Positions 1 through 7,553 of a stretch of DNA of 14,329 bases are shown here, piece after piece. Positions within the stretch are counted from its first letter, which is position 1, and each line of letters begins with the position of its first letter. The notes beneath the pieces are model-generated. The model searched no databases. It was not told the DNA's origin and saw only the letters and a program-made list of their open reading frames with translations. Origin of the DNA: SPGG2 sp964194625 (lineage in GTDB: Bacteria > Pseudomonadota > Gammaproteobacteria > Acidiferrobacterales > SPGG2). The DNA lies in NCBI GenBank assembly GCA_964194625.1, contig CAXMNC010000007.1, forward strand, positions 1 to 14,329, written 5' to 3'. The position numbers and the translations under genes are program-made.

Positions 1-3000
1 ATGTTGACCTACTTCGACATCACCGAGCGCAAGCGCGCAGAAGAGGCCTTGCGGGAAAGCGAGGAGCGTTTTCGTAACCTGATCGAGGGCTCGATTCAGG
101 GCATCCTGATCGATCAGCAGCGCAAACCCGTGTTTGTCAATCAGAGTTTCGCCGACATGCTTGGCTACGAGTCTCCCGAGGAGATCCTGACAATGGACTC
201 GATGGATCCTTGTGTGGCGCCTCACGAACGCGCTCGTCTCAGGGCCTACAGCGAGGTCCGTCTAAAAGAAGACGGGATAGCACCGATGCATTATGAATAT
301 GATGCGCTGCGTAAGGATGGGTCGATTGTCACATTCCAAAACGTCGCCAGACGTATCAGCTGGGAGGGGCAACCCGCTACTCAAAGTACGGTCATCGACG
401 TTACCGAACGTAGGCGAGTGGAGCAAGCATTGCGCGATAGCGAGGAACGCTACGCGCTGGCGATGGAAGCGATCAACGAAGGCGTATACGACTGGAACAT
501 CGCAACCGACAAGATCTACTACTCGCCCCGGGTGCAGGCTGCTTTCGCCCTCTCGCCCAACGAACTCAGAACCCGCGAGGACTGGTTCAACCGCGTGCAC
601 CCGGATGATCGGCAGACCTACAAGGACGCATTCGTCGCGCATTTCAAGGGCGAGACCGAACGATTCGTATGCGAGTACCGGATCCACGCCGGCGATGGAA
701 CACTGCGGTGGGCACGCCAACATGGTCTTGTCCTGCGAGACGAACACGGACGCGCTTACCGCATGATCGGATCAACCGGCGACATCACGGCGCTGAGACA
801 GAGTGAGCAGGAACTACAGGAAAAGACCACGATTCTCGAAACGACCCTGGAGAGTATGGATCAGGGAATCGTGATGTACGACGAAGAATGGCGTCTTTCT
901 GCCCATAATCAACGCTGGGTCGACATGCTAGGTTTTAGTTCGGGGTTTCTAGCTACTAGGCCGACACTAGAAGAGGTCATCCGAGACGAAGTGAATAGAG
1001 GAATCGATGTCGATCTGCCCGGCGACACGGAAGAAAAAGTACGGACATGGATGGCGCCAGTCTTAGCTGCCGAAAGGCCCTATCTGTCAGAGCAACACTT
1101 GGCGGACGGGAGCGTGCTCGAATTATGGACCAATCCGCTACCCTCGGGTGGACTGGTTCGTACGGTAACGGACGTGACTGTACGACGGCGTGCCGAGCAA
1201 GCGCTGCGGGAGAAAACCGACTTTCTGCAATTGAACCAAATTATTACTGCTGCCGCCAACGAGGCGACTAACGTCGAAGACGCCCTGAAGGTCGCTATTG
1301 ACGAGATCTGTGCACACACAAGGTGGCCAGTCGGGCATGTTTATATGTTCGATGGTGATAGTGGCGAACTAGTGCCGACGGGGTTGTGGCACCTCGATGA
1401 TCCGCAGAGATTTGAAGCGTTCCGCAGCGTGACTGACGTAACCCGCTTTGCATCCGGGATCGGCTTGCCGGGTCGAGTGCTTGCCAGCGGCAAGCCCGAA
1501 TGGATCGAGGACGTGACTAAGGATCCGAATTTTCCACGGGCCAAGTTGGCTAACGAAATTGGCGTCAGAGGCGCATTGGCCATCCCAGTGCTGGTGGGGA
1601 GGGAGGTAGCTGCGGTCTTGGAGGTATTTTCCGACCAACCAGCAGCGCCAAACCAATCGTTGTTAGACGTAGTCGGTCAGATTGGCACACAGCTTGGGCG
1701 TGTTATAGAACGTCAGCGGGCAGAGCAACAACTACGGGAAAGCGAGGAGCGATTTCGAGCCGTCGCCCAGTCGGCCTCCGATGCGATCGTATCCATAGAT
1801 AGCTGCGGGTCTGTTGTTGCTTGGAATCGGGGTGCCGAATCGATGTTTGGCTATACCGAGGACGAGATGATGGGCAAGTCCTTGAAGTCGATCATGCCCG
1901 AGGAGTACCGCGAGCGCCATACCGATGCCCTTGAGCGCATCGCCTTTGGCGGTGAACATCGCATCCTCGGTCAGACCCTCGAGCTACACGGGCTGCGCAA
2001 GGACGGCGGTATTTTTCCGGTGGAGCTGTCGATCTCGACATGGACCATTGGCCGCGGGTCGTTTCATACCGGAATTATTCGTGACATCACCGAACGTAAG
2101 CAGGTTGAACAGGCGTTGCGTGACAGCGAGGAACGTTACGCGCTAGCAACGCAGGCGGCGACAGAAGGCATCTACGAATGGGATGTCGTAACAAATGAGC
2201 TTTACTTGTCTGAGCGCGCCAAGGAGATCTTTGGATTCGAAGCGGTTGATAACCCTACCGCCAAAGTCTGGGATTCGCGTGTGCACCCGGATGACTTTTC
2301 GTTATATCGACAGGCCAGAATCGATCACTTCAGGGGCTATACCGATTACTTTGAATGTGAGTACCGTTTCCATGACATGGGCGGGCAATATATTTGGATC
2401 CTGGAGCGGGGAATCGCCGTTCGCAATGAGGCCGGGCGTGCGATCCGTATGATCGGCGCGCTGAGCGATATCACGACGCGCAAATCAGCCGAGATCGAAC
2501 TCCATCAGGCCAAAGAGCAAGCGGAAGCGGCAACCCAGACCAAGAGTACATTTCTCGCCAACATGAGCCATGAGTTACGTACGCCGCTGAATGCCATTAT
2601 CGGATTTACCAGACTGGTGATGCGGCGCTCTAAGGATGTCTTGCCGGCTAAGCAGTTCGAAAACTTAGAGAAGATTCGTACCAGCGCCGATCATCTGCTG
2701 TCGCTCATTAACGATATTCTAGATCTTTCAAAGATTGAGGCCGGTCGTGTGGATATCCGCCTGTCGACGGTGACGGTGGAATCATTAGTCGACACATGTC
2801 TGCGTACGGTAGAGCCGTTGATACAAAACGAAACACTGCAGCTAATCAAGCAGGTCGAACCTGACTTGCCGACGATAGTCGTCGATCAGGAAAAACTGAA
2901 ACAGATTCTTATGAATCTACTGAGCAACGCAGTGAAGTTCACGGAGAAAGGGTCGATCAAAGTAACGGCCAGCCGCCAAGGCCACGAGCTCGTTATTGTG

Positions 3001-3264
3001 GTTGCCGACACCGGCATCGGCATACCTGAACACACATTGCAACAGGTGTTCGATGAATTTCGCCAAGTCGATGACAGTCGCACTCGTCAGCACAGCGGCA
3101 CCGGTCTTGGACTTTCGATCAGCCGACATCTCGCCCGTTTGATGGGGGGTGATATCACCATCGAGAGTACCATCGGCGTTGGTTCTACTTTCTCGGTTAG
3201 TATTCCTCTGCGGTTGCCCGAGCAAAATACTGGGCGTCCTGTGATTCCCTCACGCTTCTCATAG
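1..3264 (+). CDS. Multi-PAS/GAF sensor histidine kinase (5' partial)
   Basis: Sensor kinase that should autophosphorylate on His and pass phosphate to receivers, most obviously the two encoded just downstream. Domains by residue: PAS1 about 20-137, PAS2 about 145-265 (PAS_3 type), PAS3 about 275-395 (PAS_7-like), GAF about 412-572, PAS4 about 578-700, PAS5 about 705-832 (PAS_3 type), HisKA with H-box NMSHELRTPLN (His857), then HATPase_c with N-box Asn976, G1 box DTGIG (1003-1007) and G2 box GTGLGL (1033-1038). No receiver or Hpt domain follows, so it is a classical rather than hybrid kinase. No transmembrane segment is visible in this part. The window opens inside the signature that ends a PAS unit (DITERKRAEEAL), so the gene almost certainly continues upstream and the ATG at base 1 is probably not the start. 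The signal is unknown; PAS4 resembles FixL-type PAS and keeps a His at 640. The kinase call is near certain. Confidence 0.95.
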   Translation: MLTYFDITERKRAEEALRESEERFRNLIEGSIQGILIDQQRKPVFVNQSFADMLGYESPEEILTMDSMDPCVAPHERARLRAYSEVRLKEDGIAPMHYEYDALRKDGSIVTFQNVARRISWEGQPATQSTVIDVTERRRVEQALRDSEERYALAMEAINEGVYDWNIATDKIYYSPRVQAAFALSPNELRTREDWFNRVHPDDRQTYKDAFVAHFKGETERFVCEYRIHAGDGTLRWARQHGLVLRDEHGRAYRMIGSTGDITALRQSEQELQEKTTILETTLESMDQGIVMYDEEWRLSAHNQRWVDMLGFSSGFLATRPTLEEVIRDEVNRGIDVDLPGDTEEKVRTWMAPVLAAERPYLSEQHLADGSVLELWTNPLPSGGLVRTVTDVTVRRRAEQALREKTDFLQLNQIITAAANEATNVEDALKVAIDEICAHTRWPVGHVYMFDGDSGELVPTGLWHLDDPQRFEAFRSVTDVTRFASGIGLPGRVLASGKPEWIEDVTKDPNFPRAKLANEIGVRGALAIPVLVGREVAAVLEVFSDQPAAPNQSLLDVVGQIGTQLGRVIERQRAEQQLRESEERFRAVAQSASDAIVSIDSCGSVVAWNRGAESMFGYTEDEMMGKSLKSIMPEEYRERHTDALERIAFGGEHRILGQTLELHGLRKDGGIFPVELSISTWTIGRGSFHTGIIRDITERKQVEQALRDSEERYALATQAATEGIYEWDVVTNELYLSERAKEIFGFEAVDNPTAKVWDSRVHPDDFSLYRQARIDHFRGYTDYFECEYRFHDMGGQYIWILERGIAVRNEAGRAIRMIGALSDITTRKSAEIELHQAKEQAEAATQTKSTFLANMSHELRTPLNAIIGFTRLVMRRSKDVLPAKQFENLEKIRTSADHLLSLINDILDLSKIEAGRVDIRLSTVTVESLVDTCLRTVEPLIQNETLQLIKQVEPDLPTIVVDQEKLKQILMNLLSNAVKFTEKGSIKVTASRQGHELVIVVADTGIGIPEHTLQQVFDEFRQVDDSRTRQHSGTGLGLSISRHLARLMGGDITIESTIGVGSTFSVSIPLRLPEQNTGRPVIPSRFS

Positions 3265-3271
3265 GTGTAAC
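3262..3271 (+). promoter_or_regulatory. Shine-Dalgarno overlapping the kinase stop codon
   Basis: TAGGTGTAAC begins with the kinase stop TAG and includes AGGTG, five bases before the ATG of the receiver gene. The identical 10-mer occurs at the next gene junction (3648-3657). Termination and re-initiation are therefore adjacent, which suggests translational coupling. Confidence 0.6.
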
Positions 3272-3272
3272 C

Positions 3273-3650
3273 ATGAAGAAGATTCTTATCGTGGAGGACA
3301 TCGAGCTCAATCGTGATTTGCTAGTGCAGCTCCTCGAGGACAACTACCAGGTTGTTACCGCGACCGATGGGGCAGCTGGTATTGAGATGGCCGAAGGCGA
3401 GTCGCCCGATTTGATTCTTATGGATTTGTCACTGCCCATCATGGATGGATGGGAAGCGACACATCGCCTCAAAGCCAATGAGCGTTTGCGCGACATTCCT
3501 ATTATTATCCTAACCGCTCACGCCATGCATGGCGATGAAGAAAAAGCGCGCGCCTGCGGATGTGATGATTTTCTCACTAAGCCCATCGATGAGGATCTTT
3601 TGTTTGCGAGAATCGAGCACTTTCTCGGAAGTGCCGAAGGAAGCAAGTAG
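3273..3650 (+). CDS. Single-domain response regulator (CheY/DivK type)
   Basis: A 125-residue stand-alone receiver with no output domain. All landmarks of an active receiver are present: acidic pair E8/D9, phospho-acceptor D51 in LILMDLSLP, T81 in the LTAH motif, and K103 in the TKP motif. It begins eight bases after the kinase stop, with an AGGTG Shine-Dalgarno that overlaps that stop. Its position between a receiver-less histidine kinase and a receiver-cyclase suggests it either takes phosphate from the kinase as a diffusible intermediate or competes with the cyclase receiver as a phosphate sink. Single-domain receivers next to multi-PAS kinases are common in proteobacteria. The family call is firm; the exact partner is inferred from context. 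Confidence 0.94.
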   Translation: MKKILIVEDIELNRDLLVQLLEDNYQVVTATDGAAGIEMAEGESPDLILMDLSLPIMDGWEATHRLKANERLRDIPIIILTAHAMHGDEEKARACGCDDFLTKPIDEDLLFARIEHFLGSAEGSK

Positions 3651-3657
3651 GTGTAAC
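3648..3657 (+). promoter_or_regulatory. Shine-Dalgarno overlapping the receiver stop codon
   Basis: Second copy of TAGGTGTAAC. It starts with the TAG stop of the receiver gene and places AGGTG seven bases before GTG 3661. This supports GTG 3661 as the start of the cyclase gene over an in-frame ATG at 3529, which lies well inside the receiver gene. Confidence 0.6.
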
Positions 3658-3660
3658 ACA

Positions 3661-4695
3661 GTGGGCCGGACCGCAAGAATCTTGATCGTCGATGATGAAC
3701 CTTTCAACATCGACCTGTTGGAGCAAGAGTTAGACTATCTAGGCTGCGAGATCTTGCGTGCTGCCAATGGTCGCCAAGCGCTTGAGTTGATAGATGAGGT
3801 TAGGTGTGACCTCGTTCTGCTCGATGTCATGATGCCCGAGATGGACGGTTTTGCAGTCTTGGAGCATCTGCGTGCCGACGGTTTATTGAATGACCTACCG
3901 GTGATTGTCATTTCTGCGCTGCATGAACTAGACAACGCCATACGGTGCATCGAGCTGGGCGCCGAAGACTATCTACCAAAGCCTTTTGATTCCACTTTAT
4001 TACGAGCGCGCATCAACGCCACGTTGGAAAAGAAGCGGCTACGCGATGAGGTCGCACAACAACTCGCTGTTATTCGTGAAGTGTTTGGTAAATATGTACC
4101 GCCAACAGTCGCAGAGGCGATCTTGCAAGGCAAAGGCGAGCTTAAGCCGACACAGACTACGGCCACCATTCTATATTCTGATATCGAGGCTTTCACAAGT
4201 ATTGTCGAAAGCATGTCACCCGAACGCATCGTTGATATGTTAAACGAATATTTTCCAGCCGTGATCGCCCCGATCACGCGCTATGCAGGTGTGGTCAATC
4301 AGTTTCAGGGCGATGCCATGTTAGTGACGTTTAATGTTCCCGTGGCAGATTCGCATCACGCCGACAATGCGGTCAAAGCAGCCATAGAAATACAGCAGGC
4401 GCTCAAAGACAGAACGTTTGCCGGCGTAACGTTGCGGACTCGAATCGGGATCAATACCGGTGAGGTTTTTGCGGGCAACGTCGGCTCCGGTGATCGTGTC
4501 AACTACACGGTTCACGGCGATGCCGTGAACCTGGCAGCACGACTGGAACAGCTGAATAAGGAATATAATACGGTTGTGCTGATCTCGGAGACCACCGTTG
4601 CCGGATTAAAGGAAACTTACCCACTGGACGCAGTGGGAGAAGTGGCTATTCGCGGCAAGAGTGCTGCTGCCCGAATCTTCAAGTTGGCAGTGTGA
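3661..4695 (+). CDS. Receiver-class III adenylate/guanylate cyclase fusion
   Basis: A 344-residue response regulator with a nucleotide cyclase output. Receiver, residues about 5-122: acidic pair D11/D12, phospho-acceptor D55 (VLLDVMMPEMDG), S85, K107 in LPKPF. A charged helix at about 118-140 links to the catalytic domain (about 160-340). Metal-binding Asp are D174 (YSDIEAFTS) and D218 (QFQGDAM); the transition-state pair is N290/R294 in GDAVNLAARL. All expected catalytic acids are present, so it is probably active as a homodimer. The purine-selecting positions are unusual: Gln214 where adenylate cyclases usually have Lys, and Thr283 at the second site. Q-containing cyclases with adenylate activity are known, so cAMP is still the best guess. 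The GTG start gives a methionine two residues before the receiver core and has a good Shine-Dalgarno. It is probably activated by phosphotransfer from the upstream kinase. Confidence 0.93.
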   Translation: MGRTARILIVDDEPFNIDLLEQELDYLGCEILRAANGRQALELIDEVRCDLVLLDVMMPEMDGFAVLEHLRADGLLNDLPVIVISALHELDNAIRCIELGAEDYLPKPFDSTLLRARINATLEKKRLRDEVAQQLAVIREVFGKYVPPTVAEAILQGKGELKPTQTTATILYSDIEAFTSIVESMSPERIVDMLNEYFPAVIAPITRYAGVVNQFQGDAMLVTFNVPVADSHHADNAVKAAIEIQQALKDRTFAGVTLRTRIGINTGEVFAGNVGSGDRVNYTVHGDAVNLAARLEQLNKEYNTVVLISETTVAGLKETYPLDAVGEVAIRGKSAAARIFKLAV

Positions 4696-4702
4696 GCAAT
4701 GA

Positions 4703-4906
4703 GCGATCCATCGAAAATTCTGACTTGGTTATTGTTGGATTCTGATGGCAATCTTGTTTGTAGGCGGCGTTATGAATCTGCTCTGTGTGGCGGTGATCAC
4801 CATATTTGTGCTAGCGGAGAAAGCCGTGCCACTAGGGCACGTAATTGGTAAAGCAGCACCGGGGCTGATGATCTTGGTAGGCTTTGTGATGGCATTGAAC
4901 GGCTGA
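4703..4906 (+). pseudogene. Truncated DUF2182-like membrane protein remnant
   Basis: No intact gene fits here, but one frame reads as the C-terminal end of the DUF2182 family (predicted metal-binding integral membrane proteins). It has the sequence LGYCWILMAILFVGGVMN, then a hydrophobic segment ending FVLAEK, then a last hydrophobic stretch before TGA at 4904-4906. From memory the family has a Cys-x-Gly-Cys-Cys-Trp motif at this place. Here the first Cys is a TGA stop (4721-4723) and the second Cys is Tyr. Homology fades near His at 4709, eight bases past the cyclase stop, so at least the N-terminal two thirds are gone. ATG 4745 could in principle start a 53-residue peptide with two membrane segments. 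Recognition is by pattern only; decay is the most likely reading. Confidence 0.55.
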
Positions 4907-4913
4907 GTCTCGA

Positions 4914-5375
4914 TTGGCAGAACTCTATTTCGCCTACGGCTCCAATCTGTCGATGCGACAGATGTGGGCGCGCTGCCCATCTGCACGTCTGTTATCTCGT
5001 TGTAGCCTACAAGATTGGCGCTTGAGTTTTGTACAGCAACACGAGGGTTGGAGCGGCGGGGTCGCTGGTATTGTGCAAACAGCCGGCGGCATGGTGCATG
5101 GGGTGGTCTACGAACTCTCTAACGAAGACCTCATTAGACTCGATGGCTTCGAGCCGGTTGGAAGCGGCGGTTACAAACGTACGATGACGCGTGTGCGATT
5201 GTCGACGGATGCGACACTAGATTGTTGGGTGTATATCGGCGATGTCTATCTCGGCGCGCCGTTTGCGCCATCGGTGCGCTACTTACAGACCGTGCTCACC
5301 GGAGCCCGTGAGCACGGTCTGCCCGAAGATTACATCGACTGGATAGCGCGAGAGTTTCCGCCCCGCGACATCTGA
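4914..5375 (+). CDS. Gamma-glutamylcyclotransferase-like (GGCT/AIG2 fold) protein
   Basis: A 153-residue protein of the GGCT-like fold, probably cytosolic. The substrate-binding loop YGSNL is at residues 8-12 and the conserved acid is E80 in LDGFEPV, followed by a GGYKR motif; both are hallmarks of enzymes that release 5-oxoproline from gamma-glutamyl compounds or act on related amides. The start is TTG 4914: the frame is closed by TGA at 4896-4898, no ATG or GTG lies between, and the next ATG codes for residue 14, inside the region just after YGSNL. The Shine-Dalgarno is weak. The gene begins seven bases after the DUF2182 remnant and converges on the EamA gene with a 23-base gap. The true substrate cannot be told from sequence. 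A perfect 14-bp inverted repeat lies near its 3' end. Confidence 0.85.
   Translation: MAELYFAYGSNLSMRQMWARCPSARLLSRCSLQDWRLSFVQQHEGWSGGVAGIVQTAGGMVHGVVYELSNEDLIRLDGFEPVGSGGYKRTMTRVRLSTDATLDCWVYIGDVYLGAPFAPSVRYLQTVLTGAREHGLPEDYIDWIAREFPPRDI
5286..5321. repeat. Perfect 14-bp inverted repeat inside the GGCT-like gene
   Basis: CAGACCGTGCTCAC at 5286-5299 and its exact reverse complement at 5308-5321 flank an 8-base loop. It lies inside the coding region, about 50 bases before the stop, and encodes QTVLTGAREHGL. A stem this long is unlikely by chance. It could be a transcript hairpin at the convergent junction or a small inserted palindrome. Confidence 0.8.
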
Positions 5376-5398
5376 TTTGCGGCGTGGGCAGCACGTAG

Positions 5399-6292
5399 CT
5401 AGCCGGCGGGTGTATCGCTTTGCTTGGTACGGGTGAGAACTAGCACATTTCCGGCCAATGCCATGACGACGCCGATGAATGCGGGGCCACTCCATGTGTG
5501 GCCTTCGAACAGCGTTGAAAGTACCAGGGCGACAATCGGAAACATCACACCAGTGTAAGCGCCTCTGTCTGCACCGATACGCCCGAGTAGGGTCAGGTAA
5601 CAACCAAACGCAATGACGGAGCCGACTATCGAGAGATAGGCCAAGGAACCGACATAACTCAACGACCAATCAAAACGAAACTCGACGCCAACCACCAATG
5701 CAACGATGGTCGTCAAGGCGGCACCATAGGCCATACCAAAAGTATTACTTTCGATCACGCCTAGGCCAGCACGTTGATTTCGTAACGACGCCATATTCCC
5801 CAGTGATGCGAACCAAGTGGCGACTACCGCCAGACTGACCCCGACTATGGTCGCACTGGAGGCGGAAAAGGCTCGAAACTCAGGCCAGAACACCAATGTG
5901 ATACCAAGTAGACCCAAACTAGCACCAACCAGCACGCGAGCACGTATGGGTGTACCTAATAGCATCGCCCCATTGACGATGTTCATGAATACGATGGTCG
6001 AGAAGATGACCGCGATTAGACCGCTGGTCACATGCTCAATAGAGAAATAGAACAGGATGTAATTGAGACAAAAAAGAAATGTGCCTTGTAGGGCCATAAA
6101 GCCGTGGTCGCGCAGGCCGAATCGCAGCCCCCGGCGAGTGACCAGACAAAACACCATGAGTACAGCAGCAGCAAGTGCAAAACGATAGGCAACAGACCAT
6201 ATGGGATCAACCACACCCAGCTGGAACGTAATCGCCAACCAGGTCGAACCCCATATTAGGACGGTGAACAAATAAAGCAGTTGATACGGCAT
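5399..6292 (-). CDS. EamA/DMT-family permease
   Basis: A 297-residue inner-membrane protein with about ten hydrophobic segments in two EamA repeats (about 5-135 and 148-285), the usual length and layout of drug/metabolite transporter family exporters. The N-terminal YLFTVLIWGSTWLAI motif is typical of these permeases. The ATG at 6290-6292 has GAGG about nine bases upstream on the minus strand. The gene is divergent from gcvT with 127 bp between them, and convergent with the GGCT-like gene. Family members export amino acids, nucleosides or other metabolites; the substrate here cannot be named. Sitting beside glycine cleavage genes is suggestive but no proof of an amino-acid role. Confidence 0.9.
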   Translation of the reverse strand: MPYQLLYLFTVLIWGSTWLAITFQLGVVDPIWSVAYRFALAAAVLMVFCLVTRRGLRFGLRDHGFMALQGTFLFCLNYILFYFSIEHVTSGLIAVIFSTIVFMNIVNGAMLLGTPIRARVLVGASLGLLGITLVFWPEFRAFSASSATIVGVSLAVVATWFASLGNMASLRNQRAGLGVIESNTFGMAYGAALTTIVALVVGVEFRFDWSLSYVGSLAYLSIVGSVIAFGCYLTLLGRIGADRGAYTGVMFPIVALVLSTLFEGHTWSGPAFIGVVMALAGNVLVLTRTKQSDTPAG

Positions 6293-6333
6293 TGACTGGC
6301 CTCGGGCGCCGGTTTTTAAAACACCAGGGGCAA

Positions 6334-6342
6334 TGGTAATCT
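6334..6342 (+). promoter_or_regulatory. Candidate extended -10 promoter for gcvT
   Basis: TGGTAATCT fits the extended -10 pattern (TGn before a TATAAT-like hexamer). A poor -35 (TTTTAA, 6314-6319) lies 17 bases upstream in the divergent EamA-gcvT gap. It would give a leader of about 70 bases. This is weak evidence from motif matching only. I see no glycine riboswitch in this gap. Confidence 0.22.
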
Positions 6343-6408
6343 AGTTGTCTGTTCCGCGAGCGGCCGGCTGTCGTTGAATTTGAGCTGCGAAGCCCAACAA
6401 TCAGAAAC

Positions 6409-6413
6409 AGGAG
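6409..6413 (+). promoter_or_regulatory. gcvT ribosome binding site
   Basis: AGGAG lies six bases before ATG 6420. It decides that start even though it gives an N-terminus about nine residues longer than E. coli GcvT. Confidence 0.75.
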
Positions 6414-6419
6414 AATCAC

Positions 6420-7553
6420 ATGACTGGCGGCAGCTCCCCATCCCAGCCCTCACTGGCGCGGACACCACTTTACGCCCTGCACCTAGAGTTAGGAGCCAAG
6501 ATGGTGCCGTTCACGGGTTACCACATGCCGGTACAGTATCCTTCCGGCATTATTGAAGAGCATAAGCATACACGTACGCATGCCGGTTTGTTCGATGTAT
6601 CGCATATGGGGCAAATCCGTTTGCGTGGCAGTGGGGCGGCGGCATTAGAGTCGCTGGTACCGGTCGATGTAATCGACCTCGAACCAAATCGCCAACGCTA
6701 CGCGTTATTTACAAACGACGCTGGCGGCATCCTCGATGACCTGATGATCAGCAACGCTGGTGACTCCCTATTTGTAGTGGTGAACGCGGCTTGCAAACAG
6801 CAGGATGAGGCTCATTTGCGTAAGCATTTGGCCGCCAGCTGCGAGATCGAGGCCTTGACCGATCGCGCACTACTGGCACTGCAAGGTCCCAAGGCGGCGA
6901 TGGTGATGGATCGACTGGCACCGTCAGCGTCTGCGCTTTTATTTATGACTACTGGTCGCATGCAAATCGCCGGCGCCGATTGTTTTGTCAGTCGGTGCGG
7001 ATATACGGGCGAGGATGGCTTTGAGATCTCGGTGGCGAACGACCAGGCGGAAACACTGGCACGCACGCTATTGGCTGAGGATGAAGTAGCCGCCATTGGC
7101 CTGGGCGCGCGTGATTCATTACGCCTGGAAGCAGGTCTTTGTCTTTACGGCCATGACATCGATACCGAAACCACACCGGTAGAGGCCAGTCTAAACTGGG
7201 CGCTGTCCAAGGTGCGTCGGCACGATGGTGCGCGGGCTGGCGGTTTTCCGGGGGCAGATGTAATCCTCGGCCAACTCGCGGGCGGGGCCATCCGTAAACG
7301 CGTCGGCATTCGCCCCCAGGGAAAAGCGCCAGTGCGGGAGGGGGCAGAGCTGGTCGACGCCGAGGGTGCCAAGGTAGGTGTGGTCACTAGCGGTGGTTAT
7401 GGGCCTACCGTAGGCGGCCCAGTGGCCATGGGTTATGTTGATACTGCGCTCGCACGCCCGGATACCGAGCTCCAAGCCATAGTGCGCGGCCGACAACACC
7501 CAGTAAATGTCGTTAAGCTCCCTTTTGTTAAGCAACGTTATTATCGTGGATAA
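6420..7553 (+). CDS. gcvT: Aminomethyltransferase (glycine cleavage T protein)
   Basis: Transfers the methylene group from the aminomethyl-lipoyl arm of GcvH to tetrahydrofolate and releases ammonia, the second step of glycine cleavage in the cytosol. The 377 residues are near the family length. Family signatures run in order: TPLYALH at 15-21, AGLFDVSHMG at 55-64, and the folate-site acidic pair D106/D107 in NDAGGILDDLMI. CGYTGEDGFEI and ARDSLRLEAGLCLYGHD close the catalytic domain, and the C-terminal barrel contains VGVVTSGGYGPT. All are intact. gcvP follows 87 bp downstream on the same strand, but the usual partner gcvH is not between them or elsewhere in the window. Identification is very secure. 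Confidence 0.97.
   Translation: MTGGSSPSQPSLARTPLYALHLELGAKMVPFTGYHMPVQYPSGIIEEHKHTRTHAGLFDVSHMGQIRLRGSGAAALESLVPVDVIDLEPNRQRYALFTNDAGGILDDLMISNAGDSLFVVVNAACKQQDEAHLRKHLAASCEIEALTDRALLALQGPKAAMVMDRLAPSASALLFMTTGRMQIAGADCFVSRCGYTGEDGFEISVANDQAETLARTLLAEDEVAAIGLGARDSLRLEAGLCLYGHDIDTETTPVEASLNWALSKVRRHDGARAGGFPGADVILGQLAGGAIRKRVGIRPQGKAPVREGAELVDAEGAKVGVVTSGGYGPTVGGPVAMGYVDTALARPDTELQAIVRGRQHPVNVVKLPFVKQRYYRG

Noticed and set aside
262..766. Open frames of about 160 codons on both strands within the kinase gene
   Set aside because: They overlap PAS1/PAS2 coding sequence and read as shadows of it.
3529..3660. ATG at 3529 as the start of the receiver-cyclase
   Set aside because: It lies deep inside the upstream receiver gene, and its first 44 residues are out-of-frame translation of that gene. 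GTG 3661 sits directly before the receiver core and has a Shine-Dalgarno.
4699..4851. A 50-codon open frame starting with ATG just after the cyclase stop
   Set aside because: Its translation shows no domain-like pattern, while another frame over the same bases matches DUF2182.
6293..6419. Glycine riboswitch upstream of gcvT
   Set aside because: The gap is only 127 bp and I do not see the conserved glycine aptamer core or a tandem aptamer layout.
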